A stretch of DNA of 64,000 nucleotides, taken from NCBI GenBank assembly GCA_022606425.2, contig JAHDVF020001471.1, forward strand, positions 453,119 to 517,118, read 5' to 3'. Positions 23,166 to 35,636 of this stretch are shown in pieces (within the stretch, counting starts at the first letter, position 1; each line of letters opens with the position of its first letter). Source of the DNA: Lepidostoma basale (lineage: Eukaryota > Arthropoda > Insecta > Trichoptera > Lepidostomatidae). A program made the translations under genes and the position numbers. The notes below the pieces were generated by a model. The model saw only the letters and a list, made by a program, of their open reading frames with translations. It did not search any database and had not been told where the DNA came from.

Positions 23166-24296
23166 TTGATATCCTATATAAACAGATCGCAAGATCTATA
23201 ATAATAATTTATTATCATTAACTAGTATTGTCTTTATATCCACTCTGTTACATTATAAAAGATGGCGTTGACGCGAATCAATAATAAGAAGTAAATGATT
23301 TGTGAGAATGAAATTGAGATTTCCTTGTAGATATTGCGGCAGACAAATCGTGGAGCGAAATGGAGTTTTAAAGAGAGCAGCGATTGCCGAGAACAAGGAA
23401 AGATATAAAAATAAAGTAGAGCAAGCGACTACTTAGACTTTTAAATGAACAAATTAATAATGAATATGAAGCGAACCGCGCTCATAATAAATTCAAGAAA
23501 ATAACACACATAAAAAGGAACAAAGAGCTGTATAATTTGAAACGGAAAAGTTTTAAAAAGAAAACTCGAGAGCGCAAATAGAAAATGAGGGGAAAAATCC
23601 CGTAAGGAAAGTAAGCTCAGAAGGAAATGTCTATTATATTCCGGGGAGGACCCCCTCGCAGAATATTCATATTGTCTTAAACCTGTCTTATTTACTTTAC
23701 GGAGATGAAAACTTCTCGGCAAAAAGTCTCTTATATATTTCAGGAGCATTTATAACAAACAAGACAAAAGCATGTTGGAGAAAGGTATTAGCGCTTCTCT
23801 TTTACCATTTATTCTTCTCTTTAAAATATAATTTCAGTAAGTACGCCGTGCCGGGAGGGTGGCGGGAAGACGCTCGTTTTTTTACGAATGAATAACAATT
23901 TATTTCGAGTCGCGTAATACTCGCCGAGTGTAACGGAGACGACACAATTTATGAAATACCAACAAATATTGCGAGCGGTGACGTAAATTTGTAATTCGAG
24001 AGCGTCCTTTTTATTAGCTACTCCATTTATCCTCCATAAAACTCCGCGGGGATTCTCCCTTTTCCGGGTAACAGATTTGACGGCAGTGTAAAATCGTATC
24101 GGGTGCAACTACAGCCGGGCCGAGAGCTGCAAAGCTCCGAGATAAGGCGGGATCGGTCTTGGCGGTCTGGGACGCTATCACCGCTACCGAGGTCTCTCCC
24201 GGCTCGGCTGGGGGAAATGCGGGAGCACGGAGAACGTTTGTTGCACCTTAGTTCTAAACGGTTAATCCTTTAAATTAATAAACAAAATCCAACACC

Positions 24297-24405
24297 CTGT
24301 AAGATGGACGGAGGACGTGCCTAGGGATTGCATAAGCGAAACTGATGAAAGGGCGCCGCTGCGACCGACAACAGCTTTCGGTAAGCGGTGGGTAACTCTC
24401 TATAC
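24297..24405 (+). pseudogene. Unrecognised repeated coding fragment, copy 1
   Basis: It translates as PVRWTEDVPRDCISETDERA and PLRPTTAFGKRWVTL. A second copy at 48536-48650 reads PGWTGDRPRECTSEADKRA and PLRPITASG. The shared peptide suggests a fragment of a mobile-element protein, probably near a LINE C-terminus. I cannot name the family. Confidence 0.5.
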
Positions 24406-26607
24406 TCTATACTCTCTATACTCCGTTAGATTTAATCTCATAACACTGTAGTGTACTCAAAACATTTCCTTGTAAAATTTCATTATCCGTTATAAGCACT
24501 TAAATACGACGATGAATCTATTGTAGAAGTGTGCTATAAAGTAACGCAAGAATGGAAAATATCGCGAGAGAGATTATAGCAAAGATTAGCCGAGGAATCC
24601 AATAAGAAAGATTAGTAATTGGAGTCTAGCGTGGGTACGCAAAATTGCCTTTAAAAAGCTTTCCAAGTATGAGTTGTATTCATAAATAAATAACAAAGTG
24701 GAATTAATAAAACAGAACAAGTAGAGCACGGGATAAAGTCGACAGCCCTCGAGCGGCCGGGCGGCTCGGGGTGGCGGCGGCAGGAGGGGCCATAGCGCCG
24801 GATTTAGTAGGAAAATGATGCGGCAAGACGATATATCCGGCAAAGGAAAAATCCGGGATTCAAACGGAACGTCACATGTTGTTTCCGAGCTAGATTTATG
24901 GGCGAGCGAGGAGAATTTGCAATAAAGAACGAGAGCCGCGCCGGGGAGACAATCATATTATTGGGGATAAAAACGCTTAATGGGCAGCTCGGGTGTGAAC
25001 ACAATACTCGGCCGGAATAAATATTATACGAGCTAATAAACCCAGCACGGGCACACCCACGACTGCGGCGAGCGGGACACCCGTTCCCCGCCGGCTTACG
25101 CCGCAGATCAAATCTGGATTAATAAACTGTTGAAGAGGAATAAACATATTTATGTTTCTAGTAAAGGAGCGCGTTTTATTAGTTCATAATCCGGTAAACA
25201 CTTCTCTCTCCGTTCGTTCGTTAGGGAACCGAATAAAAACTTCGGTTACGACAGGCCGAATGGTTAAATGTTAGTTAGATGACTTCCCTTTATTATCTCG
25301 GGCGCAAATACCGCCGAAACTTCTGTCCGCTGTAATGCGGAGTTTTTCATTACAGAAGGGCGTAACTTGGTACAAGTGTGAACGAGCCGGAAGAAGCAAA
25401 AAGCGAGGACCCGATTGTCATCATATTTTCGGAGGCGGTGAGAATAAATTTTGTGCCAACTCAGATGGGAGAAAACGGTTTTTCATGAGCAGACATTTAA
25501 TAAAAAAGGAGGCAGAAACATTTACAAGCGAAAAGAAAATACTTAAGATAAAAAGTCGAATTTTCTTTTGCCAACCCAAGCTTATTTCCAAAAGTCGACT
25601 CGCGGGCTAGATTTGCAAATCAACGAAAATTTATTTTCTTTTTTTGTCGTTCGGTTGCCCGCATAACGTCAAAAGTTTCTTGTGTTTATCCAACAAAAAG
25701 ACAAGTTTATATTCAATATTAAACTACTCGAGAAGGAGACGGTGAGCGACGAGGAGCTGGCGAAACTTCCTTATTCATACAAGCCATAAAACTCTCGGAG
25801 GGAATCGGTCGAGGGGGGTTAGATGTCCGCACTCGACGTGCGGTCGCGCGAGGCGGTACTGGGCTCCGAGGAAATATTAAACGTTAGAAAATTAGAGGTC
25901 AACTCATCCCTCGCAGATAAAGCGAGGAATATTTCGCTAAAATTAGACTGAAGTAAAATAAATATTGGTACAAGATCTCATTAATCACAAGTATTTTTAA
26001 AAGATTTACTGTAAATGTGCTTAGTGGAAACATTTTAGCGAAATTGCGAAGGAAAATGGTTGAATATTAAAAAACAAATAACATTCCAATTACTCAAAGC
26101 ACGTTAAAAGTTGAAAAAGGAAATATAACGAGACGAAAGATCGACAAAGGACCCTCCCCGGGGCCGGCGTCTCCGTCTCGTCTTTTCAATTAATTACCAT
26201 TTCTTTGGCATTTATATTAGTCGTGTCAGTGGAGACATCTTCCAACTCCACTCTGGTGTAATTTAATTCAGAGTACATACACATTTAGGTACGGCGGAGG
26301 AATATTTGATTAAGAACTTGGGAGGGAAATTTTAGACCGAGTTGAGAATTTTTGACAGGGACGCCCGGAGGTATCTTCGGAAGTGGATGGGAAATTAATA
26401 TAAAAACAGGACGACAATTTCAGGATACAAATTTAGCATTTAAGGGTAATTATTGTTTTTGACATCGGTGGGAAAATAATCTTGTGATTGGATTTGTGGA
26501 ATCGGTGACCTCGATTATCCCAAGTAATGAGAATTTTAAGGCGATGAAGGCAATTTACAAAATAGTACAAAATGTACATATATTTTCAAATTGCATAATA
26601 AATGTTT

Positions 26608-26990
26608 AAACAACTTATAGATAATAAACCCAATTACAGAAGAAAATTGAACAATAATTTACGTAATTATAGAAAAAATATATCTCGAATACTCAAAAAG
26701 CAATACCGGTTTAAAAAAAATACGATGAGTTTCAAATTTGTTTTTCATGATTAAAAATTTCGCCGAGTACGTAAACAGTGTATAAAGAAAGCAAATATTT
26801 CCAAAGAATATTATAAAAGTTAAAACAACTTATGTATATATATTATATCCAAATTAAAGAGAAAATTAAAACGATGATTTACGTAATTAAAGAAAAATAT
26901 ATCTTACGAATGCTAAAAAGGAAAATCGAAAAAAAAACAAGATAAGATTCAAATTTGTTTTTCATAATCAAAAATTTCGCCGGTTTAATT
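26608..26990. repeat. Diverged tandem duplication, about 217-bp period
   Basis: The stretch 26608-26766 is repeated with many changes at 26825-26985. Shared blocks include ATTTACGTAATTA, ATATATCT and TTTCAAATTTGTTTTTCAT followed by AAAAATTTCGCCG. It has no coding content. Confidence 0.65.
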
Positions 26991-27920
26991 AATCGGAAAA
27001 ATCGCTACTCCATCAAGACTGCCGGGAAGGAAAGTCTAAATAAAATACGATTAATTTAGAGAGTTTTTCTTCAGGGCGTAAAATTGAAAGTAAGGGAGGG
27101 TAGAATATAACGGGCGGTATTACGGTGCCGGGAGGGGGGAGCTGTGAGTGAAAAGCGGAAAATAAGAAGGCCGGGGTGGGTGAGCCCGCCCGCCGGCAGA
27201 CCCCCGCTCGGGTTCCCGTGTCGGCATTAAACTTTCGAATTACGGAATCGTTAAAACTTAATAATAAAAAGCTAAAATTTCAGCCCGCCCAGAGGGTAGG
27301 CGGTAGGAGCGGATGCTAATTGAGTTGGGAAGCAGTGTTTTAGATACCAGATGAAATGTTTTATTTTGGTTTTATCATCTCGTTGCTTGGATGGAAGCTT
27401 TTGTAAAATAATATAAAGTGACATTGAAAATATATATTCAAAATGCTATATATTAAATACAGTAAAAATTGTAGTAACATATGTTAAAGTTGTCTTATCG
27501 TGAATATATAATAAATTGATAGAATAAGTCGAAAAAAAATAAAGATTTAGTACATTTTTTTAAATGTTTAGTTGGTTTAAGAATTTATTATAATAAAAAC
27601 AATACATGATATAAAAAATATGTTTTAAATTATTACCTACCTTCATTATTTAAAAATACTATAGGTATCATACAAAATCAGAGGTGTTGAACTTGGCAAT
27701 AAATAATAACACTTAATGAATAATTTTTGATTAAAGAATAATTTATAAAAACATCTTAATTCAACATTAAACCTCATATATTCCCATTAAACAAACAATC
27801 TTAATTAAATAACAAACACACCTGCTTCCAGACATAACTTCACCCGTTAATTTAGTACAAAATAAGTAATTTGTGTATTGCGAAAAATTTTTACATCCGA
27901 AAAATATCTAATTAAAATAA

Positions 27921-28102
27921 TAATAATTAAATAAAACGATGTTTTTTAACTACTTCCACTTTTGTCTTTATTTAGACAGCGACCGGTTTCGCCAGGCTCG
28001 CTGGCCAGTCTGTCGATGCCAGCGAGCCTGGCGAAACCGGTCGCTGTCTAAATAAAGACAAAAGTGGAAGTAGTTAAAAAACATCGTTTTATTTAATTAT
28101 TA
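27921..28102. repeat. Perfect 85-bp palindrome with ribozyme-like core
   Basis: Arms 27921-28005 and 28018-28102 are exact reverse complements; the spacer is 12 nt. The right arm contains GCCAG-CGAGC-CTGGC, then GAAAC (28033-28037) and CGGTC. It also contains the ACAAAAGTGGAAGTAGTT block shared, in part, with 4515-4638 and 44135-44225. No mismatch in 85 bp points to a very recent origin or ongoing correction. The CUGAUGA part of a hammerhead is not conserved here. Confidence 0.92.
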
Positions 28103-29147
28103 TTTAAAATGAACTTCCATCAAGAGATTTCAGTAAAATCATTTGATTATCTAATTAAAATAAATTTGTACACTAGAACAATAAAACATAATTAACAACT
28201 CCCAAATCACAACACAACTTCTTCTTATTTCTTCGTTTCCTCATTACTGAGGGTCGTGATATATGGAACAGCCTGTGGCCAAAACAACACTACTAGACGA
28301 TGAAAAATAAATAAATGGCTATTCATTATTATTATCACCGAATTTATTATTTAATGGAAGCAAGATAAAAGGTAATAAATTGAGCAGAATCAGAGGTGGG
28401 ATTTACGAGTGTTGAGCCTTGTGGTGGAATCAAGCCGCGAAAAGCAAATCGCGAATCAGACCGCCCGAACATCGAGCGTGAAAATTGCTGAAAAGAAAAG
28501 CGACTCGCGTGCGAAATGCATATAAAAAGTTAATGTCGGGCATAAATAAACAATACTATTTAAACACGTTTTACTTTTATCGTACGGTTGACACGAATTA
28601 ACTGAGCGAGGAAACTTTTGTAAAAAAACCTTATGCGGACTACTGGCGTCCTATATACGTACGTTTCACCAGGAAATTATATAGAGCCGACAGAATGGTA
28701 GTATTAACCCATTAACATCCCCTGTACACGCTTGTGTACACCTGCTTTGGATAGTTTCACTTCTAAGCCGTCCACCGTACACATATGTGTTTATCTTTAT
28801 TTTTATTAATACAATTTTTACTTTGTTCAGTATAACGCAGTAAATACAAAAAATCTTGTATTGTTAATTACTAACACTGTAAATATCCAATTAAAATAAG
28901 TGGATATTAACATTGTTTTTATAAATTCTTCTTCCAAATTAACAATTTAATTCGATAGTGTCAACGTTTCAATAAAGTGAAAAAATGTTGTGAAAATAGA
29001 ATGTTTATTTATTATTATTATAATTATTAAAAATTATGTATAAAACTTAGTTTATTAATGAAAAATTATTTGATTGTGTACTATAAAACAATAATAGCAA
29101 CAACTATATAGTTTTTATAATAACATAATAGAACTAAATACAAGGAA
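28103..29147. other. Unassigned AT-rich DNA
   Basis: No gene is seen. A TTCTTCTTATTTCTTCG run near 28220 could be the tail of a decayed minus-strand LINE. Near 28694 TTAACCCATTAACATCCCC looks like a TTAA-element end, but I could not find a partner. Confidence 0.35.
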
Positions 29148-29520
29148 ATCCACACTTCGCTCGGCGAACTCCTCGGCAATAGGAAGATTAGTTGAGCCAA
29201 AGCGTTGCCCTAGTATAAATTTCGGGGATCGAGCGTTCGCGGTAGCCGGTCCATCAGCTTGGAACAATCTTCCTTCACAACTCAGATGCATAAATGATCC
29301 GACAGATTTCAGATCTTAGCTGAAAACCGATATTTTTCATATTTCATACCCAATTTTAAACCTGCATATTTTGTTATATTATACTTTCTAATCGATCGCG
29401 AATATCAATCAGATGCAGCGTTCACATTTAGATTTAAAACACGTCTTAATGCGCCCTTGAGGTGATTACATCACAAAAACGGCGCTTTAAAAATTAGCAT
29501 ATTATTATTATTATTATAAG
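29148..29520 (+). pseudogene. CR1/L2-like LINE 3' end
   Basis: It reads RLVEPKRCPSINFGDRAFAV, then AGPSAWNNLPSQLR and DPTDFRS before a stop in place of the usual KTxLK, then LKTDIF. This GDRAFxVAGPxxWNxLP signature ends many CR1-group reverse transcriptases. The 3' end has CACAAAAACGGCGCTTTAAA and an ATT repeat tail. A piece of the same tail lies inverted at 48226-48285. Confidence 0.85.
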
Positions 29521-30473
29521 AAATTTTCAAACTGGTTTCGTTTATCACTTAGAAGTTTATTTTGACGACAAATTTATTTTGTATTTATTTATTGTATACA
29601 GATAACGAATGCCCGCGTAATTGATATCATGTAGATTTTCTTGAATAATGATGCTTAAACAGTATTCTACGCCGTGATTGAGGTAAAGATAAGTGGAATG
29701 ATTGAATTCTTTATACTGGTAATATAAATAATAATCAGCTCGTTAAAAATTATCCAACCCGATCGCGCCAACACATTTGGGCAATGGCAACACCCGGTTG
29801 CCGACCAAACTCAGATTGTCGAAGATACGGACGCGCCATGCCGTACGCACTCGACCAACAATAATTACGGCAGCTCTGTGTGACCGAACACAAATTGTGA
29901 AATCGTAAAAAAAAAGCATTCACAATTATTTAATATGAACACCGGTTACTAATTTATGATATACGCTTTTTTCTCCACCGATAAAATGCATGTTGGCTCG
30001 TAGTAGATCCACAGATAACTTCATACAGGGGACTGGTTTAACGAGATAAATTATGATACATTTTTTACCAACGACAACAACATTGAATGTTAATTAAAAT
30101 GAAACGAGATCGCAATAAATAATGCTTTATTAATAAATCTGTTCTATTTTCAAATCATTCGGTTTAACATTTGTGTTGTCTGGCAGTTCGAACATATTTA
30201 CTTGACACAGAAATTCACCATTGATAAACTCGTATAAACACGGGGATAATAAATTTGTATTTGGACATAATCCATTTGCATAAAACACACATTCAAATTC
30301 ATCGAGAACAAGTAATATTATGTTTGCGCTTTGGGAAATTTAATATGTCTTCTTTTGTGATATTTTTTTTTACGTTTATGAAACAATATCAAACTGGGTC
30401 AAAATATGAACTAAAGTTAAATGATTAATTAGACTAGTAAAGTGTTGATTTAAACTAAACAAAATGAACGTAT
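29521..30473. other. Unassigned AT-rich DNA
   Basis: No gene or recognised repeat. Confidence 0.4.
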
Positions 30474-30477
30474 TTAA

Positions 30478-30716
30478 CCCATTCATCGCCACATGTTTGT
30501 AGAAACAGCGCGCCGGTACGCCACGTATTTTCTCCCAAACTATCGAAAAATATCGATCCTTTTTGGTTTGTTAATATTTTTAAATATTCATAGATGTCGT
30601 GAGAAAATCGGAATTAATTTTGAAATACATCTTTCGAATATTGCGAAGCGCGCACAGCAGCACTTATGGCGATCGTCTACGTAGAGCGCACATGTGTGCT
30701 TACGGCGATCATCGGG
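30478..30716. mobile_element. TTAA-flanked miniature element, 239 bp
   Basis: TTAA lies at 30474-30477 and 30717-30720. The ends are CCCATTCATCGCCAC and, inward from the right, CCCGATGATCGCCGTAAG. It is consistent with a piggyBac-type non-autonomous element. Chance frames only. Confidence 0.65.
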
Positions 30717-30720
30717 TTAA

Positions 30721-31981
30721 GTACGGTGTAAACGTATAAAAATATAGACAATGAGTAAATAATTGAAATGGTGTTATTGTAAAAAAAAAAACACGAATAA
30801 TAATTCTCCAATAAATTAAGCTCGAGATAGAGAAATAAAACAGAATTACAAATAACTTGGAATAAATCTCATAAATCCATCGTGTCAGATTAATTCGAAA
30901 TAGTCAACAAAGTAATAATTTAAATTATGCGCATTCATAGAGCCGGATACATATCTAGTAGTCGCTAACATTTCGTAGGCAACGGAAAAAAGGAGGAATG
31001 GCCATCGGTATTACGAAAATATTATTTAAAAGAGATCGTATCTCTCCTCCCTGTCGGCTGTCGGCATAATGGAGCGTAGAAAAAATGCGAGCGTGAGACA
31101 TAGACGCTGGGAATTTCAAATAAATCTCTAGGACGTTTTATCTTGTAGTCATTATCATATTCGTTGAATATCAATGAGCGGGGAGTGCGAGCGGCGGGCG
31201 GCGGGCGGGCGGCGCGGGCCCCTCCACCCTCGGTCCGGGAGATATTATTTATGGCCGACTCTGCCAAATGGGATAAACAGAAAACTTTCTCCGTACTGAT
31301 TACGAATTCCAGTATGAAATTGAAGGAAGAGAAATAATATTTATATATTTGGGATAAACATCTTTAGGGATAAAGCGAAGCCAGTAGATGAATTATCGCC
31401 GCGCTATTATACTCGTATCTACGCGATACGCGCGTCCCGTTCATGGAAGAATACGAGTACAACCCGGCTGGCACTGGTCTCACACTTCTGGCAGGAACAT
31501 AATTACCATTCAATGTGCGAGGAGTTCTGCCAGAATAATTAATAAGGCGTAATAAATTAGATGTATAATTTGCTCAAGAGATTCCGACTTTATTGTCAGC
31601 TCTGCTGTGCGGCCCGAAATACTGAAAGGAAAATCGGACGGTCCGTCATGAATATTAAATACTCGGTTCGTTGTAATTTATATGCTTTTAAATTGTGACG
31701 GTAGGATGAGTTTGATGAAACTCCGGACGAGAGAGAAATTACACTAAATGAAAATTCGCCGTCGGAATGTTGACATTATCATAACGGTAATCATGAAAAT
31801 TGTTCTATATTAAATCACTCGCTGTTTTTTTGGATGAACATGAATTTATCAGTACAGACAATCGCCCTCCCAATTCTTTCGGTGAGTGAGTACGCCGTTA
31901 TTTACATAATATAATAATATAAAAAATAATAATAATGAAAGGGTCACTAAAATGGTTTGAAAACATGGAAACAATGAATGA
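30721..31981. other. Low-repeat DNA with a GC-rich patch
   Basis: The patch 31185-31245 is a GGCGGGC-rich stretch. 31020-31900 is GC-balanced and repeat-poor and may be regulatory. No supported exon. Confidence 0.3.
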
Positions 31982-32330
31982 TCTTCTTCTTCTTCTTCTT
32001 TTAACGGATCTATCGATCTGTGACACAGGGATCATGTCTCGTCGGATGATGAGGTCAAGCTGTCCTTCCATCTCTTAGGCGGTTTTCCAGGTGGGCGGTG
32101 TCCGGAAGGGATTTAATAAGCGGCTGTATATGCAAGTCTGTCACGATCCATTCGGGCTACATGGTCCCTCCAGTATCTTCTTCTGGATCTACTCCACTGA
32201 ACGATATCCTCTATTTCGCAAGTTTTTCTTATGTCTACGCTGCGGACACGATCTCGGAGAGTTTTTCCAGTAATTGATCTTAGGACTTTCATCTCCTCAA
32301 TGAATGATAAAAAAGGTATATATTTACGAT
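31982..32330 (-). pseudogene. LINE C C-terminal fragment with GAA tail
   Basis: The minus strand reads VLRSITGKTLRDRVRSVDIR, then IEDIVQWSRSRRRYWRDHVA and RMDRDRL. One stop follows, and the same frame continues PSGHRPPGKPPKRWKDS. The tail is a CTT run on the plus strand (31983-31999). It is the best-preserved LINE C copy here apart from a single stop. Confidence 0.88.
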
Positions 32331-32385
32331 ATAAACATAACATTTATATAGTTTGTAATGTCTGTTGAGATAATTTGAGTTGATT

Positions 32386-32587
32386 TGATAGAAATAGAGG
32401 AAGACCGCGGAAAATGTGGCACGATCAAATCAATCAAATATTAAAAGTCCACCACACGAGGAGTCGGAGAAATCGATGTGCGTGCAATACACGATGTATG
32501 AATGTTGAGGAAACGAGAAAAGTATGTCAGGAAAGAACTGTGTGGCGGTCCGTTCTTTCTGCATACCCCTAAGGGGGGACGGCGTGG
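32386..32587 (+). pseudogene. LINE B 3' end, left half of a tail-to-tail pair
   Basis: It reads NRGRPRKMWHDQINQILK, then RSRRNRCACNTRCMNVEETR and SVLSAYP just before the junction. It meets a second LINE B copy in opposite orientation at about 32587, so the two 3' ends form one inverted repeat. Confidence 0.85.
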
Positions 32588-32756
32588 GGTAGGCAGAAAG
32601 AATGGAACGCCACACTGTTCTGTCCTGAAATACTTCACTCGATTCCTCTACATTCATACATCTTGTCATGCACGCACGTCGATTTCTCCGACTCCTCACG
32701 TGTCCGACATTCAATATTTGATTGATTTGATCGTGCCACGTTTTCCTCGGCCTCCT
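32588..32756 (-). pseudogene. LINE B 3' end, right half of a tail-to-tail pair
   Basis: The minus strand gives RGGRGKRGTIKSIKY-like upstream codons, then SRRNRRACMTRCMNVEESS and WRSILSAYP, ending at the junction with 32386-32587. The arms are about 170 nt and differ at scattered positions, so they could arise from separate insertions or a rearranged insertion. Confidence 0.85.
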
Positions 32757-32861
32757 CTTTTATGAAAACAATATTATTTCATATATTATTTTATTAAATT
32801 TCAATCCTAGGGATTGGTTGGAAGCAAAGTGTAATATTTTTGCTGGTTCTTAATATGTGAC

Positions 32862-33106
32862 TTGGACCTTTATTGTGGTAGTTTCCCTTTGTTTTCCACA
32901 TTTTTATAAACAACAGTTTATTTGAACCCAATTAAGATAGCTATCAATTCTCACAACATATGATAGTTGATAGCTAGTCAATCGCCATTTTTTTTTATCA
33001 CGACCAAAGACAACGTATTTTTTTTCGATCATCGCCGGGAATCGAACTCGGGATTTTCGGTGTGGTAATCATAGGTATTGCCACTTTGCCACGAAGGCCG
33101 TTATAT
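32862..33106 (-). mobile_element. tRNA-derived SINE, minus strand
   Basis: The minus strand begins CGGCCTTCGTGGCAAAGTGG (A-box region) and has a B box AGTTCGATTCC (plus-strand 33038-33048). The body matches 37790-37990, including the GGTAGTTTCCC and TTTTCCACATTT blocks near its 3' end. Confidence 0.8.
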
Positions 33107-33806
33107 TATATATTAAATAATTAAAATAATAGTCTAGAAAACCACGTCATGCGTATAAAATTTGGACACTCACAGAACAGATGACTATAAAAATTCGCAA
33201 GAAGCATTGTTGTGAAATCGAATCCATTGTTATTAATTAACGCGCGGCCAGAGTGCAAATAAGCTCCCGACGACACGCGGTGCATTCAACAAGGGCCATT
33301 ACCGCCAAGGGCAGGCCACTTATTTTCATTAGCAGTACGGGGCATAAAAAAGACGGAATAATGATAAAATTGCAAAGCTCCCTTCTGTGAATCGCGAGAA
33401 TTGATCGAGTCGATCAATATACAATAATAACAAGCACTAAAAACAAAGCGATCGAAAACGAGGTAACAATCAAAATATATGACAAAATAAAAAGAGAAAA
33501 TACAAGAAGAGAAAAGACGAATTTAATTCATATATACTTATTTTGTTCGGCCGCATTAAATAATATTTTTATTTTATTTATTTAACTATATAGATGGTTA
33601 TTTATTTTACAAGAATCGGTACTAGGTTCTAATAACATGATTGTTTTCATAAATTACAGGTAAAACGTAAATATAAACATCAATATGAGGGACAACGAAG
33701 GTGTCTCCACGTGTGGTATAACCATAACTGTAACATCCGGCATCCCTTTAAACGACACAATGTCGGAAAAACCTTCTACCACAGTGGCAAGAGAAGAAAT
33801 ATGATC
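33107..33806. other. Unassigned DNA
   Basis: No gene or named repeat. Confidence 0.4.
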
Positions 33807-33814
33807 CTTTAAAG

Positions 33815-34138
33815 GTTAGTTTCTCAAAGTGGGCGATTACGCCCCCTTGTGGGCATTTGAGACTTTCAGGGGGGCAGTAGAAGACCCAGAAAAAATAGAG
33901 AGCGTGGGCAGATAAAAAAATATAGTCTAAAAAGACAAAAAAAAACACGCTAATCATTTCTTCCCTTTCTTCCTTCGGTATTCTAATGTCGTTTTCAGAT
34001 ACATAAAAGATTTAATAATATTTTAAAATTCAACTATGTGTTTCTAAATATTTGGAATAACTTTTATGGGAGGGGGGCGTTGAACGTTTATTTTTCTTGT
34101 AAAGGGGGCGGTGGCCCCAAAAAGATTTGAAACCTATG
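33815..34138. mobile_element. hAT miniature element with 8-bp target duplication
   Basis: CTTTAAAG occurs directly on both sides (33807-33814, 34139-34146). Inside, the left end reads GTTAGTTTCTCAAAGTGGGC and the right end, inverted, CATAGGTTTCAAATC followed by TTTTTGGGGCCACCGCCCC. Terminal GTTTCTCAAAGTGGG with an 8-bp duplication is typical of hAT non-autonomous elements. It is 324 bp with no transposase. A partial relative is at 42776-42876. Confidence 0.8.
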
Positions 34139-34146
34139 CTTTAAAG

Positions 34147-35105
34147 GGTCATTGCTACAAAATTAGCTTGCCATTGATACGAGAAGGATAAAAAAACAAA
34201 TTACAAAATAATGAGGAAAAAAAAACTCTTCATATAATATTAAACATAAGAGGTTCGCCGTCCATAGGCTTGAAGAACCCTGATATGACTCACCTTTATT
34301 ACGCCTCACTAATATTTTTTTTGTTCACAACGTTCACCGAGAGATAACTATTTCGCCATATGTACCAATTATCAACATACGTATAAAAATTATTTGAGAA
34401 AAATAAATTTTAACTCCTAGACCGATAAGCAAACCTTACTTTATTTGTCATCGCTATGCGACATATTCTTCGTAGACAGGTTTTAAATAAAATTTCTCGA
34501 ATATCAAAGAAAAATAATAAACGCAGTCTTGATATCGTGAAGCGAACGACTTATTAATCTGACTAAAGTCAGTCGTAGCGGGTAAAGGGTTAAGATTACA
34601 AAAAGTGAAATGGCCACCATCGATGAATCAGTGATCGGCTCATACGAGGCGAGGCCCGATACTAGGAATGTGAGGTTTTATGCTGGAGGGATATTATAAG
34701 AGTCGTCGTCGAGGACAATGGGGGGTTAGGGAGGAGCGGGTGACGGAGCGAACACAATGGATAGTCGGCTAATTAGCAAACAGCCCGCGATCCGAGACCG
34801 AGATCAGCACCGACAGAATACCAAATAGTTACCAGAACCGGTGGTGTCAAGTGTAAGGGTGCCATCGCCCGACCTGACGAGAGCTTCAACGTTTAATATA
34901 AAACTTACATATTTTATTCCACAAAAAAAAGGTTTTCTTTAATGGTGTATGTAATATTATCCTTACTGATGTTTAACTAAGGTATATTATTAAATTTATT
35001 TCGGTATTACAAATTTACGTTTAAATAAAATGTCTACTGAGCTGACTCAGTTAAGCACTGTGGTCCATGACCATAGAAAACCTCACCCGGAATATTTGTG
35101 ATAAT
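34147..35105. other. Unassigned DNA
   Basis: GGGTAAAGGGTTAAG near 34580-34594 resembles a TTAA-element end but I found no partner. 34600-34880 is GC-balanced and repeat-poor. No exon is supported. Confidence 0.35.
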
Positions 35106-35636
35106 TTGCCAATGGGTAGAATAAAAAGCTGTTCAAAATATGGATGTTGTGTAAAACAAACAATTATATGTATCTTAATAATCTGAACCTGAAACTCCGA
35201 CAAAGAATGATTAAATGTTATATATGGTATGTTCTAGTATGTGGCTGCGCAACTTGGAGTCCGAAAGTGAATGTAATGAACCGGTTGGAAGCGTTTGAGA
35301 TGTGGATATACCGCAGAATCCTCCGTATACCGTGGACCGATAGAGAGCCAGAGCCAATAGAGAGCTGTAGTCGAGTGTGAAAGTTAGAAAGGTCTAATAT
35401 TTGGGTATATACTAAGGGGAGAAAAATACCACCTCCTTTGACTGATATTAATGGGTAAAGTAGAGAAACATTAGTGTTGGTATAAGGCAGTTGTCCTGGC
35501 TGCGGAACATAAAAGATTGGATAGGAATGACCAGAGTCCAGAACCTGTTCCAAGTGGCGCAGGACAGAGATGTCTTTGCTGCAGTGATCGCCAACGTTTG
35601 GGGATCTGACACGGCACCGGAAGAAGAAGAAGAATG
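35106..35636 (+). pseudogene. LINE D (RTE-like) C-terminal region with GAA tail
   Basis: It reads NLKLRQRMIKCYIWYVLVCG, then EAFEMWIYRRILRIPWTDR. This is the YVWSVLLYGCETW / EAFEMWCYRRMLRIPWT signature of a common arthropod LINE. Frameshifts and stops follow at about 35375. The end reads AQDRDVFAAVIANVWGSDTA and runs into a GAAGAAGAAGAA tail at 35620-35635. A short relative is at 50340-50420. Confidence 0.88.

Larger units (their letters stand above)
23166..27920. other. Long unassigned region, probable intron or intergenic
   Basis: Apart from 24297-24405 and the duplication at 26608-26990 I recognise no element. Several GC-balanced blocks (24560-25330, 25740-26540, 27050-27310) lack repeats. 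No exon-like frame with splice sites is convincing. A TCTATACTC microrepeat lies near 24398-24422. Confidence 0.35.

Noticed and set aside
32502..32765. Frames spanning the LINE B tail-to-tail junction
   Set aside because: They read through both opposing LINE copies and do not represent a protein.
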